Made by a program: the position numbers and the translations under genes
Shown here: positions 22,880 to 34,089 of the stretch, piece by piece
How positions within the stretch are numbered: position 1 is the stretch's first letter
Layout: the number at the start of each line of letters is the position of its first letter
Source: Cryptomeria japonica
Lineage: Eukaryota; Streptophyta; Pinopsida; Cupressales; Cupressaceae
Length of the DNA stretch: 64,000 nt
Assembly (NCBI RefSeq): GCF_030272615.1
Contig: NC_081413.1
Span: 448,238,538 to 448,302,537, forward strand
Direction: 5' to 3'
The notes under the pieces: model-generated
Seen by the model: only the letters and a program-made list of their open reading frames with translations
The model's database searches: none
What the model was told of the DNA's origin: nothing

Positions 22880-23471
22880 ATAAAATACAAGAACAGTATG
22901 GCCAAGTACAGTAGGATTACGGACTGCTGTTCACATGGAGCCAATAACTAGAGAAAACCAAGTAAAAACTAGTGTAAGTTTGCAAAACTTCTCATAACTT
23001 TGAATGATCAACCCTTACAATAGTTAAAACAGGAGTTTAAATACCTCTCCAAGTTGGTTAACCTCCTGTACAAACAGGTACATGTCCAAAGGCACTTAAT
23101 TTTGACATTTTGATGTCTAAATGACAACTTTTCATGCCTACAAAATGCAAGATTGACCTCCAAAACTAACCAACAACTAAAAACACTTCTCATACCTTAA
23201 ACCCAAACATAAAACATGTCTAAAACCTTTCAAAAACAAAAACACACTAAAAACTCAGTTCTTACAACATTTTGCTAGGCAACACCAAAACTAGCAAATT
23301 TTGAGCAAAAGTTGAAAACAGGAAACCAAAACCACACAATGAGTTGAAAACTTAGCCAAACAACCTAGAACAACTTCAAAAAGCATGCTAAACAAATTTC
23401 CAGCTTAAAATAACACAAATCAAACTTGAGATGAAAAAGAAGCTGAGAATGAGCTAGGTGCTCCTGCACCA
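22875..23471 (-). repeat. Outer chromovirus LTR, right part
   Basis: This begins with the second GAATT copy (22875-22879), continues the LTR sequence seen at 8812-9402 and ends CTCCTGCACCA at 23471. With the left part it gives an LTR of about 2.29 kb, close to the intact 2317 bp. Confidence 0.9.
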
Positions 23472-24300
23472 AAACTCCAGTTGAAATAGTCCAAGAGGAT
23501 GTGTGAACTTGCATCCTCCAATTTGATAAAGAAAGAGAAGGAGAATCAGAATTCAGAAGAATAAATTATAAGGCTCACAAAAGAGATTGAAAAGAGCAAG
23601 GATGACTTGAAGATGAGGAGAAAGTATGAGGGCAGCGTTGAAGCCTTGGACAAAATGTAGAGTAATCAGAAGCACTCAAAAGATACTAGAGGTTTAGGTT
23701 TTGAAGGACATAGTTCAAATAGAAAAGATACATCTGGAAAGGAAATACAGTTTACCTCTTCAAGTGAGAGTAAAGAAAATAATACATTTACTATCAACAA
23801 AGCTATTGAGAAGAAGACCTATGTTGAAGCTACAAGAAATCTGCCTGTGAACCAGAATACTCAGAATGAGAAGGATCATTCTCTATACCAAAATGCAAAC
23901 CATAAAGGCCAGTTCAAGATTGATGAAGAGAGGTTCACTAAATTCAATAACATGAGAGGAAAACATCTTATGAGGCAAAGATTTTCCAATCCAATGCATC
24001 AAGACTGGTATGTACCCAAATTTCATGGTTACGGTTACTAGTGTAATGAGTTTGGTCATAGAAATGTTGATTGTAGTTTGTTGCATAAGCCTCCTACTAG
24101 TTTTGAAAGTACAAATTCGTTTGTTGCACTCTTAGCAATGAATGTTAGTTGTTATCAATGTAATGGTTTTGTTCAAAAGAGTTATGAATGTAGGAGAAAT
24201 CAGCTAGTATCCTACATTAGTTTTTCAAATTCATCATTCAATGTCAATGTGAAATGCTATCTGTTGGTTCCCAAAACCACATATTGGAAATCCTAGAGCT
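23472..24300 (+). pseudogene. Decayed copia gag fragment
   Basis: Translation in a shifting frame gives a coiled-coil tail (KEIEKSKDDLKMRRKYEGS), a GLGFEGHSS motif near 23690-23710, and two degenerate zinc knuckles: CNEFGHRNVDC near 24040-24073, whose first Cys is gone and which is preceded by a stop, and CYQCNGFVQKSYEC near 24150-24192, with Gln in place of His. Coiled coil, then GLGF, then knuckles is also the order in the gag at 26957-28069 and recalls Sirevirus-type copia gag. The 5' part is cut off by the chromovirus LTR at 23471. No pol follows. Confidence 0.7.
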
Positions 24301-25309
24301 TTGCCAAATATCCTAGTAATTTCTCAATCAACCTTTGCCAATGAACAAGAATGGTCAAAGACCAAATTCCTCTGCACTTTAGGCTCCACTAGACCTAGGC
24401 AGGTACACCTTAATCTCCAAAGCACAAAGATACTTCTTTATAGTGAATTTAAACTTATCAATTTAGTTGTTTGCAAGAATGGCAAAATGTTTCCTCCAAC
24501 TATGCTTTATTATGTGCTTTTAACTTGCTTTAATCTGAAAACATGAATGTAATTGATAGTGAATGAATGCTTATTAAAGAATTATGTTGGAATCTTAAGT
24601 AATTATGAAAAATCAACACTGATAGAAATAAGTATGTTTCCCTGATGAGGACCTTACGCACACCAAATTTATTCATAGGAAACTAACAATAGACCAGTGC
24701 CTTATTTGACAATTTTTTATGTTACTTAGTGGACAAATATTTGCAATCAACTTTGGAGAGAGTTTGAAAAACTTACAAATATGCAAGACTATCAATGCAA
24801 TGGTTTCATTATGTGTTGCAAGAATAACAAAAACAATTATGTTTCCTACACAACAACATTTGATGGCACATTGCAACAAATCTTAATTAGATTTATCCAA
24901 AGAACTTGATTCATCAACACCATGTAACATAAAATGACCTAAAGATAAAGATAACAAATCTTATATATTCATTTTGGAATAAAAGGGTATAAAAAAGCTA
25001 CAGACTCATAGGTACTTTATGATGTTCTTGCTTGCACAAAATGACTTTTCATTTCTACAGAATTTCTTTACATAACACTACTAGTCCCAACAAACAATCT
25101 AAAAGATAGGAGTTTTTCTTTTTTTTGTGTCCTCCCTTTCATTTTTTGTATACAAAATCACTCCCTATACATATGCGACTCAAAAGACACAAATGAAAGG
25201 ACACACCCTTTCATTAATACAAACTAAAAACTGACAAAAACCTAACTAATAACTCCCTAAGTACTAGAACAACTAACAATATTACCAAACATATTACAAT
25301 TGACATAAA
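24301..25309. other. AT-rich region without a gene; inverted repeats near 25130-25215
   Basis: I find no coding signal. On the minus strand this is the sequence downstream of ORF-B. It holds a 9-bp perfect hairpin (25192-25200 with 25207-25215, loop ACACAC), a 14-bp palindrome TTTTGTATACAAAA at 25144-25157, and a further copy of the CCTTTCATTT arm near 25135. These may be remains of an element end or a transcript end. Confidence 0.5.
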
Positions 25310-26097
25310 TTAACTTTGGCCATCCAGGACCAAGCCACTTTTTTGAATATGTCAAAGGTAGGCCTCATCCTTGTAAGTGCTGGAGTTGAAGATGATATCC
25401 CACAGTGCCATCTTTATAGTCACAATTTTTTCCAACTACTCCACTATCTTTACCATGTCCAAGGTGTCAGCTCGTGCAATACCTCGAGAAGCATTAAGTA
25501 ATGATTGACATTCTTTAATCCACACATTCATGTCCTTAATCTTGCCTGTTTCATCTATCACTTTTGGAATACTATGCTACACAATCTCCTGGCAATCATC
25601 ATATTCAACCTTCAAGGCTACATCAAAATTCTCATGCTTTTTCATCACCCTCTGAATTTTTTCAATAATTTCACTATCTGTCGGACTAGTCTTCTTATCT
25701 TGTAGGAGCATATGTAATTTGTCAAAAATTGTCTTATGTGACAAACTGTTATCCATATTTTTCTGGTAGACTATCCAGAAGGCTTCAAGAACTTTTAACT
25801 TTTCAAATCTCTTTGACAATAAGACACATGATGTGTCTGCCCTTATGTTCTACATTTTCTCTTTCAACTTCTTGTTTTCTTTATGCAATTCCTTGCACTT
25901 CTTCTTCAGTTTTGATTCATCTGCTATTTGGGGTACAGGGTGACCTCTACTTCACAAGAGTTCTTCATACAGTGACATGTATTTCCTTGTTTCTTTTCCC
26001 AACATCTTCATCTATGCCTTATTTAATTTGGAAATATCAATTCCCATATCTGTAGTGACCATGGGATCCACTTAATTAACCTTTAACTTCATCATGT
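25310..26097 (-). pseudogene. ORF-B, C-terminal piece
   Basis: This is the third and last piece of ORF-B. It is in frame with 50437-50598 once the copia insertion and one duplicated CATGT are disregarded, and ends with TAA at 25310-25312. It has a basic coiled-coil-like stretch (SKLKKKCKELHKENKKLKEK) near 25850-25910, then MSKRFEKLKVLEAFW and a predicted helical region to about 25577. Breaks are TAA, TAG and TGA codons within otherwise continuous sequence. I do not recognise the family. Confidence 0.65.
26093..26097. repeat. Target-site duplication CATGT, left copy
   Basis: CATGT abuts the left LTR start at 26098 and is repeated exactly at 50437-50441, 24 kb away. Confidence 0.92.
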
Positions 26098-26885
26098 TGT
26101 TGGCAAATGCACACTCCAATGAGACATTGTAAGTGATTGAAGGTTTTGTCATTGATGGCAACCTTACAATCCTATGACATTGGCACCAGCAAAGTCAGAT
26201 TCTAAACCAACACACAGACCACCAGCACCAACAGTGAAAGAAAGCATACCGACACAGAAGCCGATAAGAATTTTGTTTGTAATTTATTTTGTTTATTATT
26301 GTAAAATCATTGTAAACTGACTTGGAAAATTATAAAATGACTCATATATATAAAAGATCATTGTAGAACAATTATGTAAGCATGGAGGAATGTAATTAGG
26401 CAAAATAAGGCAGACCTATTATGTGAATTATAGGTTAAGGATTTACGTAAGAAGTAGAGCTATAAACTAGTACTAGATCTGGCATAGTAGATGCTATTTT
26501 GAAGCAGTACAAGACATTGGATTTACATAATTGATTTTATAAGTTAGTGAGACTTCCTATTTTGTAATTGAGCAGTGAGCTCTAGGCACTTGGCCTTCCT
26601 GCATGTGCAGGCCCCTCTTGTAGCAGTAATATTCTCTTATTGGCCAGTAAGTTAATATTGTGGGTCACAAATCCCACCGAGTTTTTTCCCACACTGGGTT
26701 TCCTCGTTAAACTGTTGTGTTATGGTGTGTTTTTCATGTGGTTTCTTTTATCTCTGTTTATTGCATTACTTTTTGTTTCTCGGTATACTACATTAATATG
26801 TTCTACATGTTTTAAGTTAAGAAAATATTATTACCGGTTAGATACTGATTCACCCCCCCTCTCAGTATCTGTGGGAATCCTAACA
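26098..26885 (+). repeat. Sirevirus-like element left LTR, 788 bp
   Basis: It runs TGTTGGCAAATGC to CCTAACA. A TATA box lies at 26347-26355. The right LTR lacks 27 bp between two short CATTA repeats (near 26765-26795), consistent with a replication-slip or microhomology deletion there. Confidence 0.92.
26347..26355 (+). promoter_or_regulatory. TATA box in copia left LTR
   Basis: TATATAAAA lies within a TA run 249 nt into the LTR, kept in the right LTR near 49923-49932. It is the likely core promoter. Confidence 0.65.
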
Positions 26886-26887
26886 AT

Positions 26888-26899
26888 TGGTATCAGAAC
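26888..26899 (+). other. Primer-binding site of Sirevirus-like element
   Basis: TGGTATCAGAAC, 2 nt after the LTR end, is one base from the initiator-Met site TGGTATCAGAGC. Confidence 0.88.
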
Positions 26900-26956
26900 C
26901 TCATCCTCTATTTTTAGAAGCCTAACAACTTGAGGAAGATCTTGACACCGGTAGAG

Positions 26957-28069
26957 ATGGAAAACTTGATGAAGCAATTAGAAGCAGCTCTCTTAGACTA
27001 TGATGCAGAAAAATTGAAAAATATTAAACTTGAAGATGATCTAAAGGCTGCACAGAATATTATTCAAGCACTTCAAGAAAATCTTACTATTGCAAGAAAT
27101 AAGAGAAGAGAACTTTGTGAAAAGATGCAAAATGAGAATGATGAAAGAGAAACTTTTAGTGATATGATGAATACGCTGAAACAAGAAAACATGACAACAA
27201 AGAATGAGATGCGGGATATGACAATGAGATTTTGTAAAGAAATTGAACATAGAAAGAAGAATGAAGAAGACTTAACTAGAAGACTGGATAAAGTTGCACA
27301 TGAAAACACAAGACTTAGTTATGAAAATGATATGTTGAAGATAGATCCGATGCATGCACAGAATGACTCAAATGAACTCATGAGACAAAAAGGTATCTTG
27401 GAAGGAGAACTGGCTACTAGAAACCAACATAAAGAAAAATTCAAGAAAAGCTCAGAAGAACTTGGTGACTTGTTGAAGAATCAGAAACCTAATGGTGACA
27501 CTAATGGTCTTGGCTTTGAAGCTGGTGAAAGCTTTGGTACTGCAAACACATAGGATCATGGTGAAACGATAAGACAACCTACTACTTATAAATTCAATGG
27601 AAAATGCTTTAACTATAACAAGTATGGTCATAGAGAAAATCAATGTAGATCTAGAAATTATCAGAATACCAATACACCCACTGGTCAAGGTTCAAAATGC
27701 AACAAAGTTGGTCATAATTCAGAGAATTGTAGAATGAATGTGAGATGTTATGTTTGTGGAAGATTTGGACACTTATCCAATCAATGCAAAACACCAACCA
27801 ACATAGGTTATGGAAAAGCTATTCAGAAAAATAATGTCACTTGTTATGCTTGTAACAAGATTGGGCATATTGCAAAATTTTGTAGAAGCAAGTCCTCACC
27901 GGTAAATAACAAAGGTCCTAGTTTGAAAGGTAAAGAAAAGGTTGAAGAAGTAAAGAAGGAATTCTCAAAACAATGGATCAGGAAATCAAAACTAAATGTT
28001 GATAGGAATACTCCTCCACCAGCAGAAGAGAGTAACATTCCATCAGTAGGAGAGTCTTCATCTAACTAA
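26957..28069 (+). pseudogene. Copia gag: coiled coil plus four zinc knuckles (one in-frame stop)
   Basis: I choose ATG 26957 (MENLMKQLEAALLDYD); the upstream open frame begins only at a TTG. About 371 codons are in one frame with a single TAG at 27551-27553 and a TAA end at 28067-28069. Residues ~1-175 are a long coiled coil (LQENLTIARNKRRELCEKMQ), then NGLGFEAGESF near 183-193. Four zinc-knuckle units follow: CFNYNKYGHRENQC (second Cys is Tyr), GSKCNKVGHNSENC (first Cys lost), CYVCGRFGHLSNQC and CYACNKIGHIAKFC (both complete). A Lys-rich tail ends the protein. Coiled coil, GLGF and knuckles fit Sirevirus-type gag. The usual copia gag core before the coiled coil is missing, so the protein looks N-terminally shortened. 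Confidence 0.8.
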
Positions 28070-28224
28070 AGAAAATTTCCTTGAGGGTTTGGCAATCAAA
28101 TGTGAAACATTCTATAATTCCCTCGGTTGATTGTAAGAAGTAGAAATTACTTCTACACCAGTAGATAAGTTAAGTCATTACTTAACTGACAAGCATTAAA
28201 TGTGGTGGTTGGAAAAATTAACAT

Positions 28225-28231
28225 TATAAAT
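28225..28231 (+). promoter_or_regulatory. TATA-like box upstream of the second copia ORF
   Basis: TATAAAT lies 149 nt before ATG 28374, after the gag stop. Position and spacing suit a separate promoter for the second ORF. No transcript data are available. Confidence 0.4.
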
Positions 28232-28373
28232 CAGTATTTTTGGCTCCAATCTACTTCACTGTGCATTCAAACATTCAAAGAGCGCGAAAACTCTGAGAAA
28301 AGACATTTTGAGCAAAGAAGCAAATCAATTCAGCAATCAATCATTCCTAAGGCAGAGAAAGGTATTTATAATC

Positions 28374-29904
28374 ATGGCATCTTCTTCTATACTTGAATTC
28401 ATAGCAAACCCTACTGTAGTCGAAGTAATCAAACGCCCTAGGCCTGTATTTCAATTAGTTCCTAAAATTGCTATGAAGGATGATAATGTTGGTGCATTTT
28501 CTCAAATTCCCAAAGGAGTAGTTTTTGTAGAAGACCCTAGAATGTACATTCATTGTCACATAGAAGAATTAGGTGATGAGGAAATTAAAAACATGTATAA
28601 AACTGTAATTTGTGATGATTTTGGTAATGTGAAACTTGAACACAAAATAGTCAAAACCCTAGGATTCACTGAAATCCTTAGTATTCTAGAATTCCCTAAG
28701 GATGTTATAAGGATAGTTTTAAGTAGGGTTCATGGTGAATTTTTCTAGTTGGATTCAATCCATAAAATTACTAAAGAGGTAGTAAAAGCTGTAACAGGGT
28801 TACCCTCCATCGGTAATAGACCTGATAAGACAAAGAAGGTCTCAAATGACCTAGTGATCAACCTAATAGGTGCAACATCCATTAAGAGATATTTAAGAGT
28901 GAATGATGTAACTGACATCAATGTCAGATTCATTAGCATGATTCTAGGCTACAAAACAACACATGCAAATAGGTTAAATTTAGTTTCTAGTTTATGCATA
29001 AAGAGTGCTTATGATATAATCAAGGATAATGCAAAAATAGATGTGTGTGAATGGTTGAAGGATGTACTGATTGATAATCTTGGAAAGATCAAGAAAGACA
29101 AAAAGGGGACATTTAGATTTGGTAACCTACTTGTCTGTTTAATGCTGCACATAACAAAATAGGTGCCTAGTATTGGCAACAAAAATCTAAGTTTTGGCAT
29201 ACCGATAGGCAAACAACTGTCTGATTTACTGCACAACATGCATGAAAACAGAGAAAAGAATATAAATGAATATTTTCAAGCATTAAAGGCCCAGATGAAG
29301 GCTAGAGTCAAATTATCACAAACAATTGTAGATAAGTATAATGATGAAATATGCTTTGTTATTAAGAAGGACGAGATCTAGATGGAGGCAGTTGTCCCAA
29401 GAACCATTTGGGTTACCAAAATGGGTTATGAAACTAATGACAACATAATTGAAACATATGCAAAAGCCCTTCTAGAAGCACCCAAGGAACCTAAAGAAGA
29501 GGTATTTGGCAGTGTTGAGACTATTGAGAATCAAATTCAATCAAAGAAAAGGGTAAAGAAGGTAGAAGTAAAAGTAAGAAGATGATCTAGGCAAGCAAAG
29601 GCTATCAAAGAAGATGTACTTAAACAAACCGGTATCAGTGAAGATGAGTTAGAAACACTACAGCCAGAAAGTCACCTTTCACTGGCAACAACTTCTTCAG
29701 AGAGTGATATGCTATTTGTATTTAAAAGAGTTGTGAGTAAAAGAGAACCTTCACCAGTATCTACACCTTCACCTAGAAGAACCAAACAAAAACAATAGGT
29801 AGTAAGGCCCCGACTAAGAAGACAACTCCAAAAAAGAAAAATCTAACACCCAAGAAGAAGACTCAATGAAACATTGCTTCAATTGACAAACTACTAGATG
29901 AAAT
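28374..29904 (+). pseudogene. Second copia ORF (unknown function), N-terminal part
   Basis: Starting at ATG 28374 (MASSSILEFIANPTVVEV), one frame continues for more than 400 codons, broken only by TAG at 28746, 29160 and 29379 and TGA at 29583, with a frameshift near 29795. Segments include HKITKEVVKAVTGLPSIGN (~residues 130-150), KVSNDLVINLIGATSIKRYL and TFRFGNLLVCLMLHITK. A Lys/Thr/Pro-rich basic stretch (KKTTPKKKNLTPKKK) lies near 29815-29865. No signal peptide or membrane span is evident. The layout loosely resembles plant 'putative transposon protein' ORFs, but I cannot name the family. The reading frame runs into the Tat-like insertion at GAAAT (29900-29904) and resumes in frame at 47773. 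Confidence 0.7.
29900..29904. repeat. Target-site duplication GAAAT, left copy
   Basis: GAAAT abuts the Tat-like LTR start TGTATGTTAGG at 29905 and is repeated at 47768-47772. Confidence 0.9.
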
Positions 29905-31476
29905 TGTATGTTAGGAAATAGGAAATCATCACAAACAATATAAACATAATAGCTCAATCACAAGAAGTCATTGCAATGATCTATCCTAAACAACACTCAA
30001 TAGAGACATGAAATAAAAACATTCAAAACTAGAAATTAAGAAAACCAAAGGTATGATTTGAATGCTCCTTCATGCGGCTCCATTGTCCTTCTTTTTTCTT
30101 CAAATAGCCTTTTTGTTGTGGATCTCACCTTCAAGTGCACAAACCTAATGTGAAAGCAAGATTGATATTGGCACAAGAATACTAGAAGAAGTGATTATTT
30201 CTCATTATCTGATTCTGTGATTATGTGATTGCAAAAGTGATTACCAATTAGCTTTGATTGAAGAAATTCATCCAATTTATAGATAAATTGGAGATAGGAT
30301 CAAATTTAGCATGAAATGGATATTAGAAGCAATTGATTTCAAAATGGGAAAAATGAGTGAAAAGAAAAAGGTTATGACACCTTCTATGTCATGAATTATG
30401 ACATATTGCCAATGCAAAGCTTAGAGGACTAGAACCTTATGACATCTTGCTATGCCAAGAGTATGACGCATGAAGCACAAAAATAGGGAGCACTAAAGAC
30501 AAATTAATTAGGTGGAAATTAAAAATTAGGAATTTAGAAAATAGGAATTAGGAAATAATGAAATTAGAAATTAGGTAAATTAATTAATAATTTGTCATTT
30601 ATTAATTAATTCATAAAGAGGAATAATTAGCCAATTAAATGAACATTTAATTGTAATGAGAAGACTTAGGATAAATAAACAATTTATTAATCCTAAAGGA
30701 AGAAATGACACACAAGGTTAAATGATTAAATCATAAAACCCTAGAAGACGAATTAGCAATGCGAAAATGACAATTAGGTCTTGACAAAGAATAATTGATA
30801 TCGATTCGATTTGATTTTGGATTGATAAATGACCAATGTGATAAATGATTTGATTGAGAAAATGTGCCAATTGATGAGGAACAATGACAAATTGATCCAA
30901 ATTGACACGATTGAGAAGGACGACAATCGATGACAAATTGATCGTTAAATGACAAGATTGACAAAAAAAGACAAGGATTGATGACAAAATAGATTGCAAA
31001 ACAACAGGATTGAAAATGACCATGATTAATGACAAATCAATTGCAAAATGACAAGATCAAACATGACAACGATCAATGACAAATCGATCGTTGAAATGAC
31101 AAGATTGAAGGATTGATGATAAATTGACAAGATTGATAAGAGGACAACGATCGATGACAAATTGATTGCAAGATTGAGAGGAGGACAAAACCCTAAATTA
31201 GGATTGATGATGTCCAAAATAATGACAAATGAGCACGCACATTGATGCGATAGAATAAGATCGATTAAAATCATGACTGGATAGTATTGTCGACAAGACC
31301 AAATTCGAGAGTGAGACAAATGAAGAATGTAGAAGAATGACTCGATGTTCACAAATGATAAAAACCAAGTACGAAACATAGGAGAAATGTTAATGCGATG
31401 CAAAAACCTAAAATGAGGCAATGCGCAAATGTTAAATTATGACTCCGCAAGCGTTGACCATTTTTAGGTGTCTACA
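29905..31476 (-). repeat. Tat-like 3' LTR, 1572 bp
   Basis: On the plus strand it runs TGTATGTTAGG to GTGTCTACA. The stretch 30880-31180 is a degenerate tandem array built on ATCGAT-type palindromes (GATCGATGACAAATCGATCG in its best-kept form). ORFs read from it are low-complexity artefacts. Confidence 0.93.
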
Positions 31477-31490
31477 TTTTGCCCCTCTTT
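31477..31490 (-). other. Polypurine tract of Tat-like element
   Basis: The minus strand reads AAAGAGGGGCAAAA directly before the 3' LTR start TGTAGACACC. Confidence 0.85.
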
Positions 31491-31750
31491 AAGACAATGT
31501 GATTTTAAGCGTTGTTTCAAAGAATAGTAATGAAAATGCCCCAGACAATGACAATGACATATGCATGCCCCCTCGAGGAATTGCCCGGAAACATGCAGAA
31601 AAGAGGCCAATTGATCGATAAAAATGATAGGATCAAACGGATTGACAATCGGATACCGGATGCATGAAGGACAAGCAATTGAAGATGCAAAAGACCGTGA
31701 CCAACATAAGATGGAGAGGGTGCATGTCCATCTATGCACTAACAAAGATC

Positions 31751-31758
31751 TATAAATA
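31751..31758 (+). promoter_or_regulatory. TATA box for the antisense ORF
   Basis: TATAAATA in GATCTATAAATAAGGCC lies on the plus strand, opposite to the element's own transcript, 479 nt before ATG 32230. It is a good plant TATA match and could drive the mobile-domain ORF. Confidence 0.55.
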
Positions 31759-32010
31759 AGGCCAAGAGAGTGAAAATTGGCTCATTTGCACTAGACCAAG
31801 AGGAGGATTTGTTGCTCTGGACAAGAACACTTGCAGAGAGATGGCGAACATTCCAATGGCGGATCACCTTGGGGAATGTGTATGCACATTCAGATGACTG
31901 GATGATGCAGGAGTAGCGGTATGGATCTCAAATACCCATGTTTTCAATTTCATGAATTTTAATTGCATGCGGGACATTGCAGGGCCCACAGGGGATGCAG
32001 AAAAGGACTC

Positions 32011-32125
32011 CTGCGCTTGTGTAGGGTGAATCCTGCGCTTGTGTAGGGTCTTCTGCGCTTGTGTAGGGAGACACAGGTGCAAGTTACCTGACACAGGCAC
32101 AGGTTACCTTACACAGGCGCAATTG
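32011..32125 (+). repeat. Opposed short repeats in the antisense leader
   Basis: Three units of CTGCGCTTGTGTAGGG (32011, 32033, 32053) are followed by three ACACAGG(T/C)(G/A)CA units (32071, 32091, 32111). The second set is roughly the reverse complement of the first, so the block can fold. The same 12-base word recurs at 45959-46071. Confidence 0.75.
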
Positions 32126-32229
32126 TGCAATGCAAACCCTAATTTTGGTCAAAATGACATGCAAATGATCCGGAAAAGGGGAATAAGGGTAGGATAGGTC
32201 AAATTAGATGAAAAACACCCTGATTAGAC

Positions 32230-34089
32230 ATGAAAATGAGGAAATGCAACCCGCAGGAGCAAACCCTAAAACTGACAAAATTTGCCCCAATTGTGATGCA
32301 AAGTCGACAGTATCCGTTGATCACACGGGAGAACCGACCAGATTGCTTCATGCTACGACATAGACTCAGGAGCACAGAGAGAGATACCTTAGCAGGACTT
32401 GGGATATACTATGTCACATTCATGCCCAAGATTAGGGCAAACATAGGACTACTTACCACATTGGCAGAGCGATGGCATTCAGAGACGTCCTCATTCCATC
32501 TAGCGACTGGAGAGGTGACGGTGACACTGGAGGATGTATGGCGTATCCTCCGCATTTCGATTCATGGAGAGATGATAGAGTATGACCCAGTGATAGGGAG
32601 AGATGCATTGTGCAGATTGTTTGAGTGCGACGTAGATGATCTGGATATCGTTGAGAGAGAGATTGGCTGGGAGACTATGGCATCAAAGTATGATCGACGA
32701 TACGTGGTGATAGTAGTGGTGATAGCATGCCTACTAGCAGGAGACAGACGAGGACATGGATTCCCTATTGGATGGGGAGGAGTGCTAGAGTAGATGGCAA
32801 TAGAGGGGATGGTGTATGCATGAGGACCATGTGTACTGGCTATGCTCTATTTTCAGTTGCATCAGATAGCATATCAGGGAGTTTAGACATTGAGCTGTGG
32901 AGTTCCCCTACTACAGGTATGGGCATTTGAGCACATAGCCATATGTCGACCGATTACAGATAGACAGGTAGTACCACACCGACCATATGTCTATTTCTAT
33001 GGGGGAGCACTGAGACAGGGTCCTTTTGGTTACATATTGTACTGGCGACATGAGCTAGACCGACTGAGAGAGTTCATATGGAGGCCATATCGTGATTGTC
33101 CGAGATGCTCAGATGACAGTGAGGAGCTACCGTATTGTAGATAGGAGAGGTACTTGATTGGGCGACCAGTGAATCGCCAGAGAGTGATTGAGTTGTACCT
33201 GCCAAAGAGAGTCAGATGATAGTTTGGAGAGAGGCAGGATGTACCTAGGAGGACTGCACACTTTGCCCGATCTCACAAAGAGATGAGTCAGTGGGGGAGT
33301 ATGATTCAGCCACACATAGCATATGCGGACTTCTCACAGCTACAAAAGAGACAGTGGGATTGGAGATCAGATGTGGTGGACGCTGGGACGACATATGAGT
33401 ATGATAGATGGTTTGCACGACGGCAGCTAGTGCCATTGACAGATCCGGATATTCCAGTACCGAGGTGACAGGAGGACTTCCCACTCATAGGAGAGGAGGA
33501 GGGAGAGGATGAGGATGAGGAGGATGAGGATAGGGATGAGGATGATGGAGATGGGGATGAGGACAGAGATGAGGATGGTGGGGATGATGAGGACAGAGAT
33601 GAGGATGGGGAGCAGGAGGCATTACAGGACATACCCATAGAGCTAGAGACAGCTAGGACAGAGGAGATGGAGATATTCAGGGCTACCATAGCGACTCGGC
33701 AGGATCACATTGTGACTTTAGAGAGAGAGATAGCCAGACTCACAGTGGCTTGAGACATAGCAGTAGCACAGGCACAGCGAGAAGGATAGAGAGTCACTGA
33801 GTATATTGGGTCGATCTGGGATGCCAGTGTATGGGAGCTAGGACAAATGTTAGTAGAGACTAGAGAGGAGATACGCCATTGGAGGACACTATATGAGAGT
33901 ACAGTTCCACCAGAGCAGAGAGCACCTTCATATCGGGCACGATTGAGGACAGAGAGCAGGGCACGCTCTTGGAGGTTGTTGAGTAGCATGGGGGTGAGTG
34001 GACCTATGAGACCACCATAGCCAGGACCAGGGGGGACATCATCCGCAAGACCTTGCAAGGATGAGGAGGACCTAGGGAGCACCCAGTGA
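32230..34089 (+). pseudogene. Plant mobile domain ORF, antisense to the Tat-like gag-pol
   Basis: One plus-strand frame can be followed from ATG 32230 to TGA 34087-34089, about 620 codons, with in-frame TAG/TGA at 32791, in the 32820s and 32880s, 33142, near 33218 and 33466. Residues ~55-115 match the plant mobile domain (LTTLAERWHSETSSFHLATG, TVTLEDVWRILRISIHGEM), the fold of MAIN/MAIL-type plant proteins and of many retroelement ORFs. A later part keeps GPFGYILYWRHELDRLREFI. After ~residue 415 comes a very acidic Asp/Glu run (33490-33620), then a helical region (IVTLEREIARLTVA). Mobile-domain and other antisense ORFs are known in Tat elements. Later ATGs such as 32236 or 32296 are possible starts. 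Confidence 0.8.

Larger units (their letters stand above)
1..23471 (-). mobile_element. Chromovirus Ty3/gypsy array with shared LTRs (copies A, B, C)
   Basis: Reading the minus strand from the right, the order is LTR (13477-23471, split by N1), internal region C, LTR (7086-9402), truncated internal region B, LTR fragment (4590-5230), then internal region A, which leaves the window. The LTR at 7086-9402 is at once the 3' LTR of C and the 5' LTR of B. Each LTR is followed by an initiator-Met type primer site. The lineage call rests on polyprotein order gag-PR-RT-RNaseH-IN plus a C-terminal chromodomain-like segment. LTRs run TGGTGCAGGAG to CCTATCA on the minus strand, about 2.3 kb each. Arrays of this form are known products of unequal recombination between LTRs; that origin is inference here. 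The left end and its target-site duplication lie outside the window. Confidence 0.9.

Noticed and set aside
24301-24900. Plus-strand frames after the decayed copia gag as the start of a pol
   Set aside because: No protease, integrase or RT motif could be found in any frame.
32011-32125. CRISPR-like spaced repeats
   Set aside because: Units are imperfect, in both orientations, with spacers of only a few bases, in a plant retroelement.
33306-33689. Ser-rich minus-strand frame
   Set aside because: It is the complement of the Asp/Glu-rich tail of the mobile-domain ORF.
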